Notes under the pieces: generated by a model
The model's database searches: none
What the model was told of the DNA's origin: nothing
The model's input: only the letters and a program-made list of their open reading frames with translations
Shown here: positions 1 through 11,232 of the stretch, piece by piece
How positions within the stretch are numbered: position 1 is the stretch's first letter
Layout: the number at the start of each line of letters is the position of its first letter
Translations under genes and position numbers: made by a program
From: Didymodactylos carnosus
Taxonomy: Eukaryota; Rotifera; Eurotatoria; Philodinida; Philodinidae
Length of the DNA stretch: 25,219 bases
Reading direction: 5' to 3'
Assembly: GCA_905250885.1 (NCBI GenBank)
Contig: CAJNOQ010002281.1
Location: forward strand, 1-25,219

Positions 1-588
1 GGAGAATCCGAAAAAATAAGTTTCAAAAAGTTATAGCCCGTTTTGAGAAAGTTAGAGCAGATTTTCTCTAAACTTCGAGTTTTTCGGGTTTTCGACTCGA
101 CCTTAGTATTTTGCTTTTTTCTCCCCCCAAAACTGGATCAAAATCAATTCAAAAGGTGATATTCGTAATCACCGTGAAATTTTGCATCGAATGATATAGT
201 TTTAAGTGAAAAATAAGAACTTGCAATTCTTTTGAAATAGCGGCGCCTTACCACAAAAATGGTGTACGTGTTTTTCGAGCAGAAAATGACTGTCTAGGGT
301 GGAACATACACAAAAGTTAATTTTACATGTCAAGGCGTCTAAGAGTAGAACAGGTAACCACACGACGCTTCGAAGGTATAAGAAATCATTTTTCATGACC
401 CCGTATTTCCAGCAGTGTCCGAGTTCCATTAATTCCGGAGTTTTACTTTATCCACGAGAAGTTTACTCTCACCGGTAGAACTTTCGTGAAGAAATGAGCA
501 TAAGAAATTCACCTGAAACAAACTAAGTATGAACTATCTCATTTCCCGAATTCTCTCCCATCACACGAGAATTTTGCTTTTTCGAAAA
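1..588. other. non-coding stretch, nothing coding seen
   Basis: AT-rich sequence with only short chance reading frames. A small inverted repeat (GGTGATATTCG followed by TAATCACC, about 154-175) is the only structure I noticed. It may be old transposon sequence, but no end or flanking duplication is visible. Confidence 0.5.
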
Positions 589-849
589 TTTTAAAATTGA
601 TTTTCAATTTGGTTGAAAATCTCTGTAATTTTTCAAGGTGAAAATTCGGAAAAAGTTAAAGGAGTCGGATAGGATAGACACACACATCGGTCGACGCAGT
701 CGTTTATCCTGATTCCGAATTTGATGTTTTTATTGCTCAAAAGTTGAGTTCTGACCGGGAAAATTGAGAATTACGGCAGAATTCCAACTTTTTCGTCTCT
801 GATTTAGAAAAAACGAATTATCTCAGCACAGGAAGGAAGGTAATATTAA
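589..849 (+). mobile_element. truncated copy of TTAA-type foldback element
   Basis: This stretch is clearly similar to the right half of the element at 6393-6818. Both share a long block starting GGTTGAAAATCTCTGTAATT, then the arm sequence with TTTGATGTTTTTATTGCTCA, and both finish CTCAGCACAG followed a few bases later by a TTAA. The left inverted arm present in the 6393 copy is missing here, so the copy is truncated at its left side. It has no coding capacity. Confidence 0.75.
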
Positions 850-1478
850 AAAAGCCAAACATTACAAGTAACCAAACGAGACTTTGGTTTTCCGCGGCTG
901 GGGCGTTGTATCGGATTTCCTACGAACTCCTCGACTGCACCTGGTGACTATTGTAGCCTTGAAAACGAATGGACCATGGGTAATCAATCATGCTGAGTCT
1001 CGTGGCAATGTTTGTAGCGAAACGGTTGTTTTAGGAATTGGGCTTTTCAGTCTGTTTTCACCTCATATTTAAAAAACATTCGATTTTCGAAAAAAATAAG
1101 TTTTTATGATTACTTTTGCATAATTATTGAATGCAGATTCTATAGTAGAAAGAGCAACTCTTGGTTCCTTCCACGCATGTTTCAGTTGTTGGTACTCGGT
1201 CGCAATGAGTTTCCAGAACCACACGATAGTTAACCTTCATACTTTGATTCAATAGTTTGCAGTCGTTGAGAGTATTTGCTGTGAGTTTGAAGTCGAACTG
1301 ATGTTCCTAGAATGAGTTTTGAGTTGTTCTTGGAAAGAACCTCATATCATAGTTATGCTAGAAGTGCCATCTGTTACAGATTGAATTATTGAGAAATGTA
1401 AATGTTAACTCCTTAACAGTCCCGTTTTTGTAAATAACATCTGTTGTGAATAGTCCAGTTGATATCAGAGAATAAAAG
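850..1478. other. non-coding stretch with transposon-like motif
   Basis: No convincing gene. At 979-1014 a block beginning GGTAATCAATCATGCTGAGT resembles a motif found in the arms of the palindromic transposons at 9075-11232 and 20963-21556, and at 22697-22733, so part of this stretch is probably old transposon sequence. The last 200 bases are the upstream region of the broken gene at 1479. Confidence 0.4.
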
Positions 1479-3450
1479 ATGTTGGCTTAGCTTGTTCTGT
1501 TTATACTAGTTGCTATTGTTTATGGTAAACAAATTGCAATTCCTACTCATCCCGAATGTTACGCTTTTATTGGTCCCGCTGATGCTAACATTATTATTGA
1601 AATGTATTTGGATTTATTATGTCCTGATTACTACATCTTGTGGCCAATGTCACTGAAGGGGTAATCAATTTAATCAAAAGATACGCACAACTTGCATTTC
1701 AATACCAGTCAACTTGGTATAATCAAGCAACAATGAACATGACAATAACAGAAGTAATTCAGTCAGTGGTAGATTTTGTTGTGAATGACGTACGAGTAGC
1801 CACTGTCGATAGAGTCATGAGATTAATCCAAGATAAAGATATTAATGTACGAATAGTAATATCGTGGAAATATGCGTGCAGTCGAGGTAGGACTATAGTC
1901 ACTCATCGCCATATTGTCTAATTTTAAAAAATATTCGTAACAGAGAGAGAGGTTAGATAGAATAGTCAGAAGAGAATATTATAATTTAAACTGAGGATGA
2001 ATTCATATAAAAATCTATTCAAAGTTAAACGAAATTTACACTTTTTATCAGTAAACAACATCAAACTAAAAAGATTTTAGTTCTAGGCAGTCTGTCCTTA
2101 CCGAGAGTTTTGTTCTCTTTATTTTTTTCTCTTTATATTTGCAGTTCACATTTGCAGTTCAAGACACAAATGTCAAATATGCTTCTTGATAAAAAATAGT
2201 TGTAAGAATATAGATTTTCTTTTTTACTTCTATCTATGGAAAAAAAGCGAGAGGCTAGTTACACTTGAAAATAATCTTTTTTCATTAGAAAAAATTTGTT
2301 TTATATGAAATCCAGATGGAATACTGTAGATTGACTTGTCCACGTAACGCGACACTTCGCTGATCAAGTTTTATTTTTATTTTTTCATCGGAAAGTCGAT
2401 AGGAGCCCATCACCAGACGTAGTTTTTCATGCTGATCACGAATTCGGCCTTTATTTAAAAAAAAAACTGAATTTTCAATTAAAAAATTTCAATTTAAAAT
2501 TTTTGAAAACTTCAATTTAAATTTTCTACCCTAGAGATTTTCGTAAAAGAATTTAAAAATATACTGTCGAATAGAGAATTCAATTCTCTACAAAATGGCT
2601 GATTTTGTTTTGAAAAATATTTCTCAGTCGAGGCACACGGGCTGCTTGCAAGTTTGAACTTCCGACTCGATTTAAAAGGCAACTGAGGCAACTTTTGGAA
2701 CTTTATTTGCAAGTGGAATATCTTCAGGAAGGCTAGAAGTACTCAAACTATAAGAATGAAGTTGTTTGAACAACACTAAGTGCACTAAGCTGGTATGACA
2801 AAAAAATGTGTAACAGCGTTACGTTCGCTTTTTCCGTTTTTTACGCGAGTAAAAATAGTTAGAAGAAAAATATTTTTACCGCTGAAAAGCTCGTTCGATG
2901 CTCTGCAAAAATTACTCTACGGGCATTTCATTTGGCGAACGAATTTCGCAGGAAATTAGAACTTTAGCAAGAGCACTACGAATTTAGGGTCTTTTTATGT
3001 AACAACGTTACGCGATGAAAAAAACCTTTCTAGAAGTTCAACACTTCAATCCAAAAACTTCGTTTTTATAGCGCAAATAGAGTATGATGAGCTGCGTCGA
3101 ATGAACTTTCTAGCTCTCAAACTTTCCAAGTTAATTGAAAAAAAGTGTGTCAAAAACGTGACAGAGTTACGTTATGACAAGCCGAAGTAGAATAAAGGAT
3201 TTAAATGACATAGAATAATGCAATCAGTTGTAGAGTCCACATAATCTCTCAGTCATTAGTTCGAAATTTATTTTCACACTAAACTTTATGCATTGTTTTC
3301 TTTAAAAATATTTTATTCGAAGAAGTTACTGGTACATCAATATTTATAGTAAATGATGTACATGTAAGTGCCGATTCATTGTGGACATTAGATAACTGGA
3401 AATCAATGGTGAAAAGAAAACTCACTTCGAACATAAATACTAACATTTAG
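1479..3450 (+). pseudogene. DsbA/thioredoxin-fold secreted protein, two exons, broken
   Basis: Exon 1 (1479 to about 1886) opens with ATG and a hydrophobic signal-peptide-like segment, but codon 4 is TAG. It then reads through EMYLDLLCPDYY, resembling the active-site region of DsbA-like proteins (EAYxDLxCPxCK), here with the second Cys changed to Tyr. A one-base loss near 1650 shifts the frame into the segment ending SWKYACSRG, another stretch I associate with this family. A donor GT follows at 1887. The downstream piece 3323-3450 encodes VTGTSIFIVNDVHVSADS and ends in TAG, which fits the C-terminal cis-Pro loop region (VTGTPxFxVN), with Pro replaced by Ser. The acceptor is ambiguous (AG at 3321-3322 or 3324-3325). 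Two reading breaks plus loss of the active-site Cys indicate a dead copy. The family call rests on recalled motifs, not a search. Confidence 0.6.
2794..3179. repeat. intron insert flanked by TATGACA direct repeats
   Basis: Inside the intron of the broken DsbA-like gene, TATGACA occurs at 2794-2800 and again at 3173-3179. Just inside each copy lies a near-palindrome, GTAACAGCGTTAC at 2810-2822 and GTGACAGAGTTAC at 3158-3170. A third, GTAACAACGTTAC, sits at 2999-3011. The arrangement would fit a small non-autonomous transposon with a 7-bp target duplication, but no longer terminal inverted repeats are visible. Confidence 0.35.
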
Positions 3451-4337
3451 AACCTGGAATTTTATTTAGAGTAAACAACAACATCTTTGCCATGTCTTAT
3501 GATTCACAAGATTCAAGTTGTTTCTGTTTTTCAAGATATTGAATATGACGGTATAATAATTGATCAAAAAGTTAAAAACATCTTTTATTGTTTTGATAGA
3601 TGTCTTAAGAAATGAATAAAATTTTAATGTATAAAAAAAATTATTTCAATTATTTTTCTTCGTATCAAAACTTAACAAAAATTATCAGAAAAAGTATTTG
3701 TAAATACACTTTATTAATTTAAAACTGAATAATGATAACATAAGTACGAGAGAGTAAATATAGAATGCGAATGATTAATTACGATCTTGTGCTTTTCAAT
3801 TTGTAGATGGGTGGAGATCTGTCCAGATCAAAAAACCGGTCACTGATTACGATTGCCATATACGGCGAATTACGACAGTGTACTGTGACGTAACACGTCA
3901 ATAAATGCCGGTAATTTGGCAGAAATCCTGTTCTCCGTAACACTGTAGCAGTAAACAACCTTTTACGAGACCGTTTATGGACCCGTATACGCTCGTTTAC
4001 GGCGGTAGTATTACGAAGCATAGGTTTACGGCATCGTAAATCGATTTTACGGTTATTTATGAACCGTGTTAAATTACCTGTATGTACTATATTTAGGTAT
4101 GCAGAGAAATAATTTCATTGTATTTCTTCAATGTCGTTCTTCCTTTAGTATGTGAATCATTAGGAATATCATCAACATCAAGAGCCTTTTGAGCAAATAG
4201 ATCAACGTGTTAAACATCAAATATTTGGTGAAGTTTATAGAAATTTAATATGTTCCTCTACTGATGTATCAGCAATCCAAAATAAAAGATCCTTAAAATA
4301 TAGTCCTCAAAAGAAATTAAAAGGAATTTACGGCTTA
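3451..4337. other. non-coding stretch with TTACG-rich cluster
   Basis: No gene recognised. Between about 3775 and 4060 the pentamer TTACG or its complement CGTAA occurs about eleven times, several as GTTTACGGC or TTTTACG, in otherwise AT-rich DNA poor in CG. The short minus-strand open frame here is probably a by-product of this composition. Confidence 0.4.
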
Positions 4338-5382
4338 CGAGGGAACATTCCCAGGTGCTGGAATCCGATTTCGTCCGTTCATGTGCCGATCGATAGGTCC
4401 TATTGAGGTGTGAAAAAGCCTCAGAGGATATCTGCCCGATTTGCTTCCTTCCAAAGTTACACTCGTTTTTCTGTTTTTCCCAGCGAAAAACGCACTACAT
4501 TGAAAAATTCATAACTCAGTCAGTTTTTTCAATATCCGCTTGAAACTTTCATCGAAAACAGGTGATCTGGTCTAGTATTTATGCTGAAAGTTTCAGCCTT
4601 CAACTGTGTTTCCTTTCCGAAATACAGAATTTTTCGTTCTTCAAGCGATTGCTGTGCCAATTACATGAACACTGTCACTTTTCTTTTAATCAGCTGATTT
4701 TAGTCATGTAAACGGATCTCATGGTTTCTTACCACTTGAATTGTGAAATTGTTAAACTTAATAACTGAATAAAGCAGCAAGAAACGAAGCAAACACAAAA
4801 AGACCTTTCTCTTAAACTTTTCTCTAACTCTTTCCAGACGAACTTTACCAAAATACTGAAGGAAATCAAAAAATGATAAATCCACACAATGTCACATTAC
4901 TCTTATCGAACTTCATCAGACAGCATCTACCAACAGATAAGCAGACCTATTCTCACACCCAGCGAGACGAAGACGTGTTACACTGTATAGAGTCCTGGAA
5001 AAGTATTTAAAAGGTTATTCGAAAGATATCTGCCGCGAACGCTCAAAGTGATCATGTAATTGGCACGGCAATCGCTTGAAAAACGAAAAATTCTGTATTT
5101 CGGAAAGGAAACACAGTTGAAGGCTGAAACTTTCAGCATAAATACTAGACCAGATCACCTGTTTTCGATGAAAGTTTCAAGCGGATATTGAAAAAACTGA
5201 CTGAGTTATGAATTTTTCAATGTAGTGCGTTTTTCGCTGGGAAAAACAGAAAAACGAGTGTAACTTTGGAAGGAAGCAAATCGGGCAGATATCCTCTGAG
5301 GCTTTTTCACACCTCAATAGGACCTATCGATCGGCACATGAACGGACGAAATCGGATTCCAGCACCTGGGAATGTTCCCTCG
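4338..5382. mobile_element. palindromic foldback DNA transposon, Tc4/Tc5-like, non-autonomous
   Basis: Two inverted arms of 331 bp (4338-4668 and 5052-5382) differ, as far as I can read, at only two positions and enclose a 383-bp spacer without a convincing protein. The element ends read CGAGGGAACATTCCCAGGTG. It is flanked by TTA on both sides, and the outer bases (C before, G after) rebuild an empty site CTTAG. This matches the CTNAG target and TNA duplication known for nematode Tc4 and Tc5. The near-identity of the arms suggests recent insertion or recent arm conversion. No transposase is present, so movement would need one supplied in trans. Confidence 0.85.
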
Positions 5383-6392
5383 TTAGTCATGATGATATAT
5401 AAGTTATCCTCCATTCAGTGATTATCTAAATTAATATTTTCAATGGTTACTATGATTTTTATACGTCTTAGATTTTCTTTGTATGACGTTGGCTGTAATC
5501 ATCTAGAATTTATTCGATTTTATCTTGTTTTATCAAAATTAATTACAATATGAGCTCATGAAAAATCAATTAAAATATCCAGTTTAAGTATTTACTCATT
5601 AAATAATCTTTTTTTTGTTGTTCTATGATAGATCTGTGTATGACTTACTTAGTTGAAGGCTGTGTGCTCTCCTTTCAAAAATATACGTTTTGTTATTTTC
5701 TAGAAATGATTACAAACAACAATAATACCGATCGTGGTTAGTTATGATACCACCTTTAATCTAGTTGATGAACTCTAGTTTAGCGTCATGACTAATTGTT
5801 CAGTTATAGCATTATGATCCAGTTTTATTTTTAAAGAAATGTGATATGCTCTCTTTACTCTATAGCTGTGGTATATTTTAGGCATTTACTAAACAACCAA
5901 CAATCGTTCTCGCACACATAATCTACGAAAAAAAAAGAAGAATTGACACATGCACATCTCGGTGAGTTAATCAATTGTTATTTCATAATCGTTTCTTCGT
6001 GTTGTCTTCTTTCTTGTGTTTTCGTCTGTGTTGATATATTATCTTTGTATTAGTCGATGAAATGTGTCTATTAATGAAAAACAAACTGTGTGATAATTAT
6101 TGCTCATAAATGGATTTCTTGACCATTTGATAATAATATTGATAATCATGTTTTTGCAAGAAAATATCCAGCAAATGTCTGATGTTGAACGATGTTCATG
6201 AATACTAACAATATTGATGTTCGTTAATTGAAAAATTATCAAATTCTGTTGATTTTCATTCGATTAAAACAGATCAATTATCTATCAATGTTTCTCTCAC
6301 CTTGCCTGGAAGAAGCTGGTATTCAGAAAATACTTAGTTCACAAATTATCCGCGAACTATTAAGACGCCGGTAATTCAAAGTTTCACCAATT
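5383..6392. other. non-coding stretch, nothing recognised
   Basis: AT-rich sequence with only short open frames of biased composition, none resembling a known protein. No repeat arms or RNA gene were seen. Confidence 0.45.
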
Positions 6393-6818
6393 TTAACATT
6401 ACTTTCCTGTGCTGAGAAAATTCATTTTTTCTAAATCGACGGCAGAGAAGTAGGAATTCTGCCCGTAATTCTCAATTTTCCCGTAATTCAATTTTGGAGC
6501 AATAAAAATATCAAATTCGGAATGAGAATAAAAGACTGAGTCGATTGCTACGTATTTCTAAATTTTTAGTTGATTTTGAGTTTTGGTTGAAAATCTCTGT
6601 AATTTTTCAAGGTGAAAATTCGGAAAAAGTTAAAGGAGCTAGATAAGATAGATATATACATCAATCGACTCAGTCTTTTATCCCTGTTTCAAATTTGATG
6701 TTTTTATTGCTCAAAAATTGAGTTCTGATCGCGAAAATTGCGAATTACGGCAGAATTCCAACTTTTGCGCCTCTAATTTAGAAAAATAAATTATCTCAGC
6801 ACAGAAAAGTAATCTTAA
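6393..6818. mobile_element. TTAA-flanked foldback element (MITE-like)
   Basis: The left end starts TTAACATTACTTTCCTGTGC and the right end, read on the minus strand, starts TTAAGATTACTTTTCTGTGC. The arms extend about 150 bp inward (to about 6551 and from about 6662) with many differences between them, so the copy is not fresh. TTAA sits at 6393-6396 and 6815-6818 and could be a target duplication, as in the Kolobok and piggyBac groups, but with only one complete copy this is not proven. No coding capacity. A truncated relative lies at 589-849. Confidence 0.75.
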
Positions 6819-9071
6819 AACAACGGAACATTTGTTTGTTGCTCGCCAAATGGTGATTCGAATCATGTAAGAATGAAGACACTATGTCTTGACGAAAAGA
6901 CTACTATACGTTTAAAAAAAAAGAATGGCTCTGACTATTTTTCGAATGACTTTTGATAGAAAGTAGATAAAGAGATGCGGTTTTCGCTGTTCGAGAGCGA
7001 ACACCTGAAGACACCTTGAGAAATAAAAATCGAATCAGATCTACCACCTACAGGTAGTGAGCCATTCACATCTTTGAAAGACTAGCTTGGAAAAGAACGA
7101 AAAAAACAAATTTTTTTTCCATTCTTTTATAACAAGCAAACCTTCCTCTACAAAACCTAGGGAGCTCGTTTTTTTCTGTTCTCCAGTTCCTGATAGGGAG
7201 CGATTCTCCAAGGACGCCGCTAACTCACACTTTTTTCACTTATAATATCGAACGTACACTTCCCAGATAGGTTTTCGACTATACTGATTCACGTGACAAT
7301 GTTTGTTTTTACTTTGGAACAAACTTTCACTATGACGCAGTGGTTAATTCACTTGAAAGAACTAGGATTCTCCACTATCGCCTTTTGACTGACGTCCAAA
7401 GTGACACACCTCTGTTTCAGCCTACACAGGTGCGTGGCCCTTAAGCCGTGCAGTGGCGGACAGCCAGATCTTTGTTCGACGAGTGCTATTAAATACAACA
7501 CTCTTCTCGACCACCTGCCACCTTCCGTCGATTTTTCGATCAATAGGAGCAGACTGCTGTCACTACCCCCCACTCCTTTCATCTATGTGACAATGTTTTT
7601 CATGGCTAATTTTTTATCAGCGTATTAATGGTTCATTTACTTGTTTGCCGGTGATGATGTTGAGCTGTTGTTCTCACTTAGCTGTTCTGCAGTTGTTGTT
7701 TTTCTTTTCCTCTTTATTATATGAATGATATGATGTTGATTGTGGGCCTTTTCTTCTGTTTCTGCTACAGATGGTGTTTCTTCTAATTTAATTTAATTTA
7801 ATTAATAAATTTTCGTAACTTCGAAGCTTCGCTGTTTTCAGAGTACGTGATCATAGAAACAAAAGAAATTATTATATTTTTTTTGGTTCTTCTAGGAACA
7901 ACAAGAAAAACAAGTGATAATCGGAAGTAAATTTCGATTCATATATTGATTCTAATTTGAAATCTAAATTATATTTCTTATTTCTAAAATATAATTTAGC
8001 TATTTCGTTCTAACTGTGTATTTATGCTGCAGTCATTTTCGGCTGCACGTTTCCGTTCTCTCTCCTTCTGCTGGTCGAATTTAAGTAACTGAATCATTAT
8101 CATCAAATACATTATCACATTAGAAGAGGAAGAAGCAGGAACGTTTATTCAACACGGTTAATTTAGCACCATTATCCATTAATTGAAGAAGAATTTTCAC
8201 TGCCCTTAAAAAAATTAAGTTAGAGCGTTAGACATATACTCACAAGGGGGCTTGAGAGTGAGTATCGATAGTTTGAATTCTATAATAGTATTTCCACGAA
8301 ACTGTGGAACGTGACACCCTTCGCACATTGGAAAAAGCAGCTCCAAAAAGATTACGCCATTCTTCAAGCCTATTTAAGGTTTTTATACGGTATTTCGTAC
8401 TTTCACAATAATGAAACTTGTGAATATTTGACATTTCTTATGGTAAAACTAGGAAAGGTTGAAAAGTGAGTTGATTCATGTGTCATTGTATAACTAAATG
8501 TAGTAGCTTTATTTGCAATAATTATTGGGATAGGAGAAGAAAGAATCATGGTGGAGTTCTCGAATGTGCACAATGAGTTGAGTAGAGTTGTTGATATAGG
8601 AAAGGATTGTTATTGATTTAGAGGCCACCGAAACTTAGTTAACGCATGATATAACATCACAGAATGGTTTATTTCTTTAAAACAATATTTCGAAAAGAAT
8701 TAACATTTTTGCAGTAATGATTTTGATTGTAAGTTTTGCGTGTTTATATTATACGGCTCCACATTCACGTTTGTATTGGCGAGAAGCTGTATTCTATCTG
8801 AAATTCTCAGTCAACACGCAGTTATTAAAATAAATCTCAAACAATTGATTAGATACGTACATGGAATTTCTTGATACAAGACCGTCATCCTAATGCTGAT
8901 AGTATTGTCAACTTAATTTCTAACTACTTAATGCTTTATTAACCGGTCGTTTTCTTGTGTTTGATCTAACGTGGCTCTATTTTACTGGAACTTCTTTTTC
9001 TTTCTTCTTCACTTTCTTTCTCTTCTATTAGCATGAATAAACTTATTTACTTAATTGCTTGATTTATATAC
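6819..9071. other. long non-coding stretch
   Basis: No gene, tRNA or repeat arms found in about 2.2 kb. At 7349-7628 open frames overlap on both strands, but neither gives a recognisable protein. A short AATTT run (about four copies) lies near 7786-7804. Pyrimidine-rich sequence precedes the transposon at 9075. Confidence 0.45.
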
Positions 9072-9477
9072 TCACGAGGAAAGGACACCAACTGGGAAAT
9101 CGCTTTTGAGCCGTGAGCTAGTGGAGAATAGGTAATCAAGTATGCTGAATCCGGATATGGCAATCATTTGGGCCGCTAGCCCTCTTGAGACCCAGTTTTT
9201 AAAAAAACAGTTTTCTAGGCCGAAATTTTTTTTTAACCTGTCTAGATTAAAGAGCATACCGCGAAACCTATAAAAACGTGTTTTAACAGTTTTTCGAGGG
9301 TTTTGGAAAGATTTCTGGAGGACAAAACTTTTATTCTCCAAACTGTTTACATAGTATAAAACACCTTCACACGAAAAAGAAAACGCTCTTTCAGGCAAAC
9401 AAACCGGAAACCATGCATGTTAAAAATGGTCACACATACCGTTCAGAACAAGGGAAGGAAGCACATTTTTTCATTTT

Positions 9478-9545
9478 AAAACTTTTTTCGTTTTTTTTTA
9501 TTTTTTTTTTAATTTTTTTATTATTTTTTAATTTTTTTTCGAAAA
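9478..9545. repeat. T-rich low-complexity tract
   Basis: Runs of T interrupted by single A, C or G within the transposon downstream of its transposase remnant. Minus-strand frames reading through it give Lys/Asn-rich nonsense. Confidence 0.8.
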
Positions 9546-9619
9546 AATATGCGTTCTCCTCTTGGTTGAAATTGGTTGAAACAAATGGTTGAGAAAACAC
9601 AACGGCCCATGAAGGGCTA

Positions 9620-10741
9620 TCAGCCGCTACCCTGTACTGCTGAATCATGAAAATGATATGACACGAAAAAATGAGAGAAACAAAGCTTTTTTGAACAGAT
9701 GGAACAGTTGATAAAAACACTTTCGTCACACTCCTTTTCTTCACATTCTTCGTGCGTTGTAAGGGATGGGAAACAGACTTCGAGTAGATTGGAAAATGGT
9801 GATGAGTCAGTTTTCAGAAGGCCTGCCATGAACCAGAAATACTGTATCATACGATTAAAAATTGACGCACTTAACTGCTTGTGTACGAGTGATGTTAGCT
9901 TGGTTATATTATTTCTTTGGTAAAGATCGACATCGAGTTCATCCAAGGCTACACGTTGATAACATTTTTTGATGAAGTTTTTGAGTTGACGATTTGTGTA
10001 GCAGTCCAATGGTTGCAGATCTGACGTGATTTTCGGCGGAATTTCGAGACTTGTTTACCACCACACCCTTCTTTCGTATACAAATCTTCGTCGTCCTGAT
10101 CGGGCCAACTGTCCGTGTGAAGCATGAAAAGCTTCCAAATGCACTTCTTTAGCTGCTTTTAGCGCCCATCGCTGTAGATCAACGTCGTGCAGAGGCAAAG
10201 CTTGTTTCCGAGCTTGCAAAAACTTTTTAAATAGAATTTCATCAATATCGTTGATCTTTTGTCGTTTCGTTCCGTGTTGTTGCAGATATGTACGAAATCG
10301 ACTTACATACGATTGATTTGGAACTAATTTGTACCTGTGATGGACAGTCTTCCATGATCGACGTCGTTTCCCATTTTTGTCTTTTTCGTCAGCGTAGTCG
10401 ACTACCTCTTGCATAAAATCTAGTGAATAGTTAGCCAAGTGACGTTTATCTTTCTCGCTTTTGCTTTCCTCTCCATCGACCTCTTCCTCCGATTCAGAGT
10501 TGTTATCATGATGACCTTCCTCTTCATCACTGCTACTAGAGTAATCAAAAGGGTCATCATCAACGTCCAGCGTAGTTTCTTCTAAATAACGATATGTCGT
10601 AGCACTTTTGACCGATTTGATGTTTTCATATAAGTTTTCTGCGAATTCACACTCTTTTTGAGATGTTGGAGATGACGAAGTCAAACCCAAATTCTCACGG
10701 ACTAAATCACTCAAGCGATTTACTATATTCGAAATGTTCAT
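9620..10741 (-). pseudogene. CENP-B/Tc5-type transposase, catalytic core deleted
   Basis: The N-terminal part (ATG at 10741, stop at 10055-10057, 228 residues) has an acidic Ser/Glu-rich stretch (about residues 59-98), a first helix-turn-helix (about 104-158, with NYSLDFMQEVVDYA and YVSRFRTYLQQHGT) and a CENP-B-type second HTH (about 164-210, with HDVDLQRWALKAAKEV and FHASHG). After a single in-frame TAA the same frame continues with IPPKITSDLQPLDCYTNRQ, the recognisable C-terminal DDE-domain motif, then LYQRNNITKL and a Cys/His cluster (CSIC, LCFSHFF, HFH). Only about 85 bases lie between the second HTH and the QPLD motif, where complete relatives have the long DDE catalytic segment. The protein could bind transposon ends but not cut. 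The family call is from motifs, with high confidence in the transposase assignment. Confidence 0.8.
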
Positions 10742-11232
10742 GATGGCTGTAGCGAATAGACGTAAAGGAGATATAGCAGGAACACCTTTAAATAGGAACC
10801 TGATCACTTCAGAGTTTAAGGGAAACGTTCCGCGAAAGCAAAACTGCCAGCTTTTGCTTATTCCTTTCTGGCATCTGCTGATTATATTCGGAATCTCCGT
10901 CGTCGATTACCTATTTATCGTTGATTTTTCATTGAAAAGTATGAAAAGGCCAAGAACGTAATTTTGCCCTATGCAAAGTTTTGCCCTCCAGAAATCTTTC
11001 CAAAACCCTCGAAAAACTGTTAAAACATGTTTTTATAGGTTTCGCGGTATGCTCTTTAATCTAGACAGGTTAAAAAAAAATTTTCGGCCTAGAAAACTGT
11101 TTTTTTAAAAACTGGGTCTCAAGAGGGCTAGCGGCCCAAATGATTGTCATATCCGGATTCAGCATACTTGATTACCTATTCTCCACTAGCTCACGGCTCA
11201 AAAGCGATTTCCCAGTTGGTGTCCTTTCCTCG

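Larger units (their letters stand above)
9075..11232. mobile_element. Tc4/Tc5-like DNA transposon with long inverted repeats
   Basis: Inverted arms at 9075-9330 and 10975-11232 are nearly identical (a handful of differences over about 257 bp). The ends read CGAGGAAAGGACACCAACTG. TCA flanks both sides (9072-9074 and 11233-11235), and the outer C and G rebuild an empty site CTCAG. Between the arms, on the minus strand, lies a CENP-B-type transposase gene lacking its catalytic core. The combination of CENP-B-type DNA-binding domain, long arms and a TNA duplication at CTNAG matches Tc5-like elements. The copy is internally deleted and therefore non-autonomous. Confidence 0.85.

Noticed and set aside
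4700-4885. 61-residue minus-strand frame in the spacer of the palindromic element
   Set aside because: No transposase motif and no domain resemblance; likely chance.
7333-7380. tRNA-like A box (TGACGCAGTGGTTA) suggesting a SINE
   Set aside because: No B box at the expected distance and no cloverleaf pairing; no second copy in the window.
7349-7628. Overlapping open frames on both strands
   Set aside because: Neither has a recognisable domain, signal peptide or neighbour support; overlap is typical of chance.
9430-9744. Lys/Asn-rich 104-residue minus-strand frame
   Set aside because: Reads through the T-rich tract inside the transposon; low-complexity artefact.
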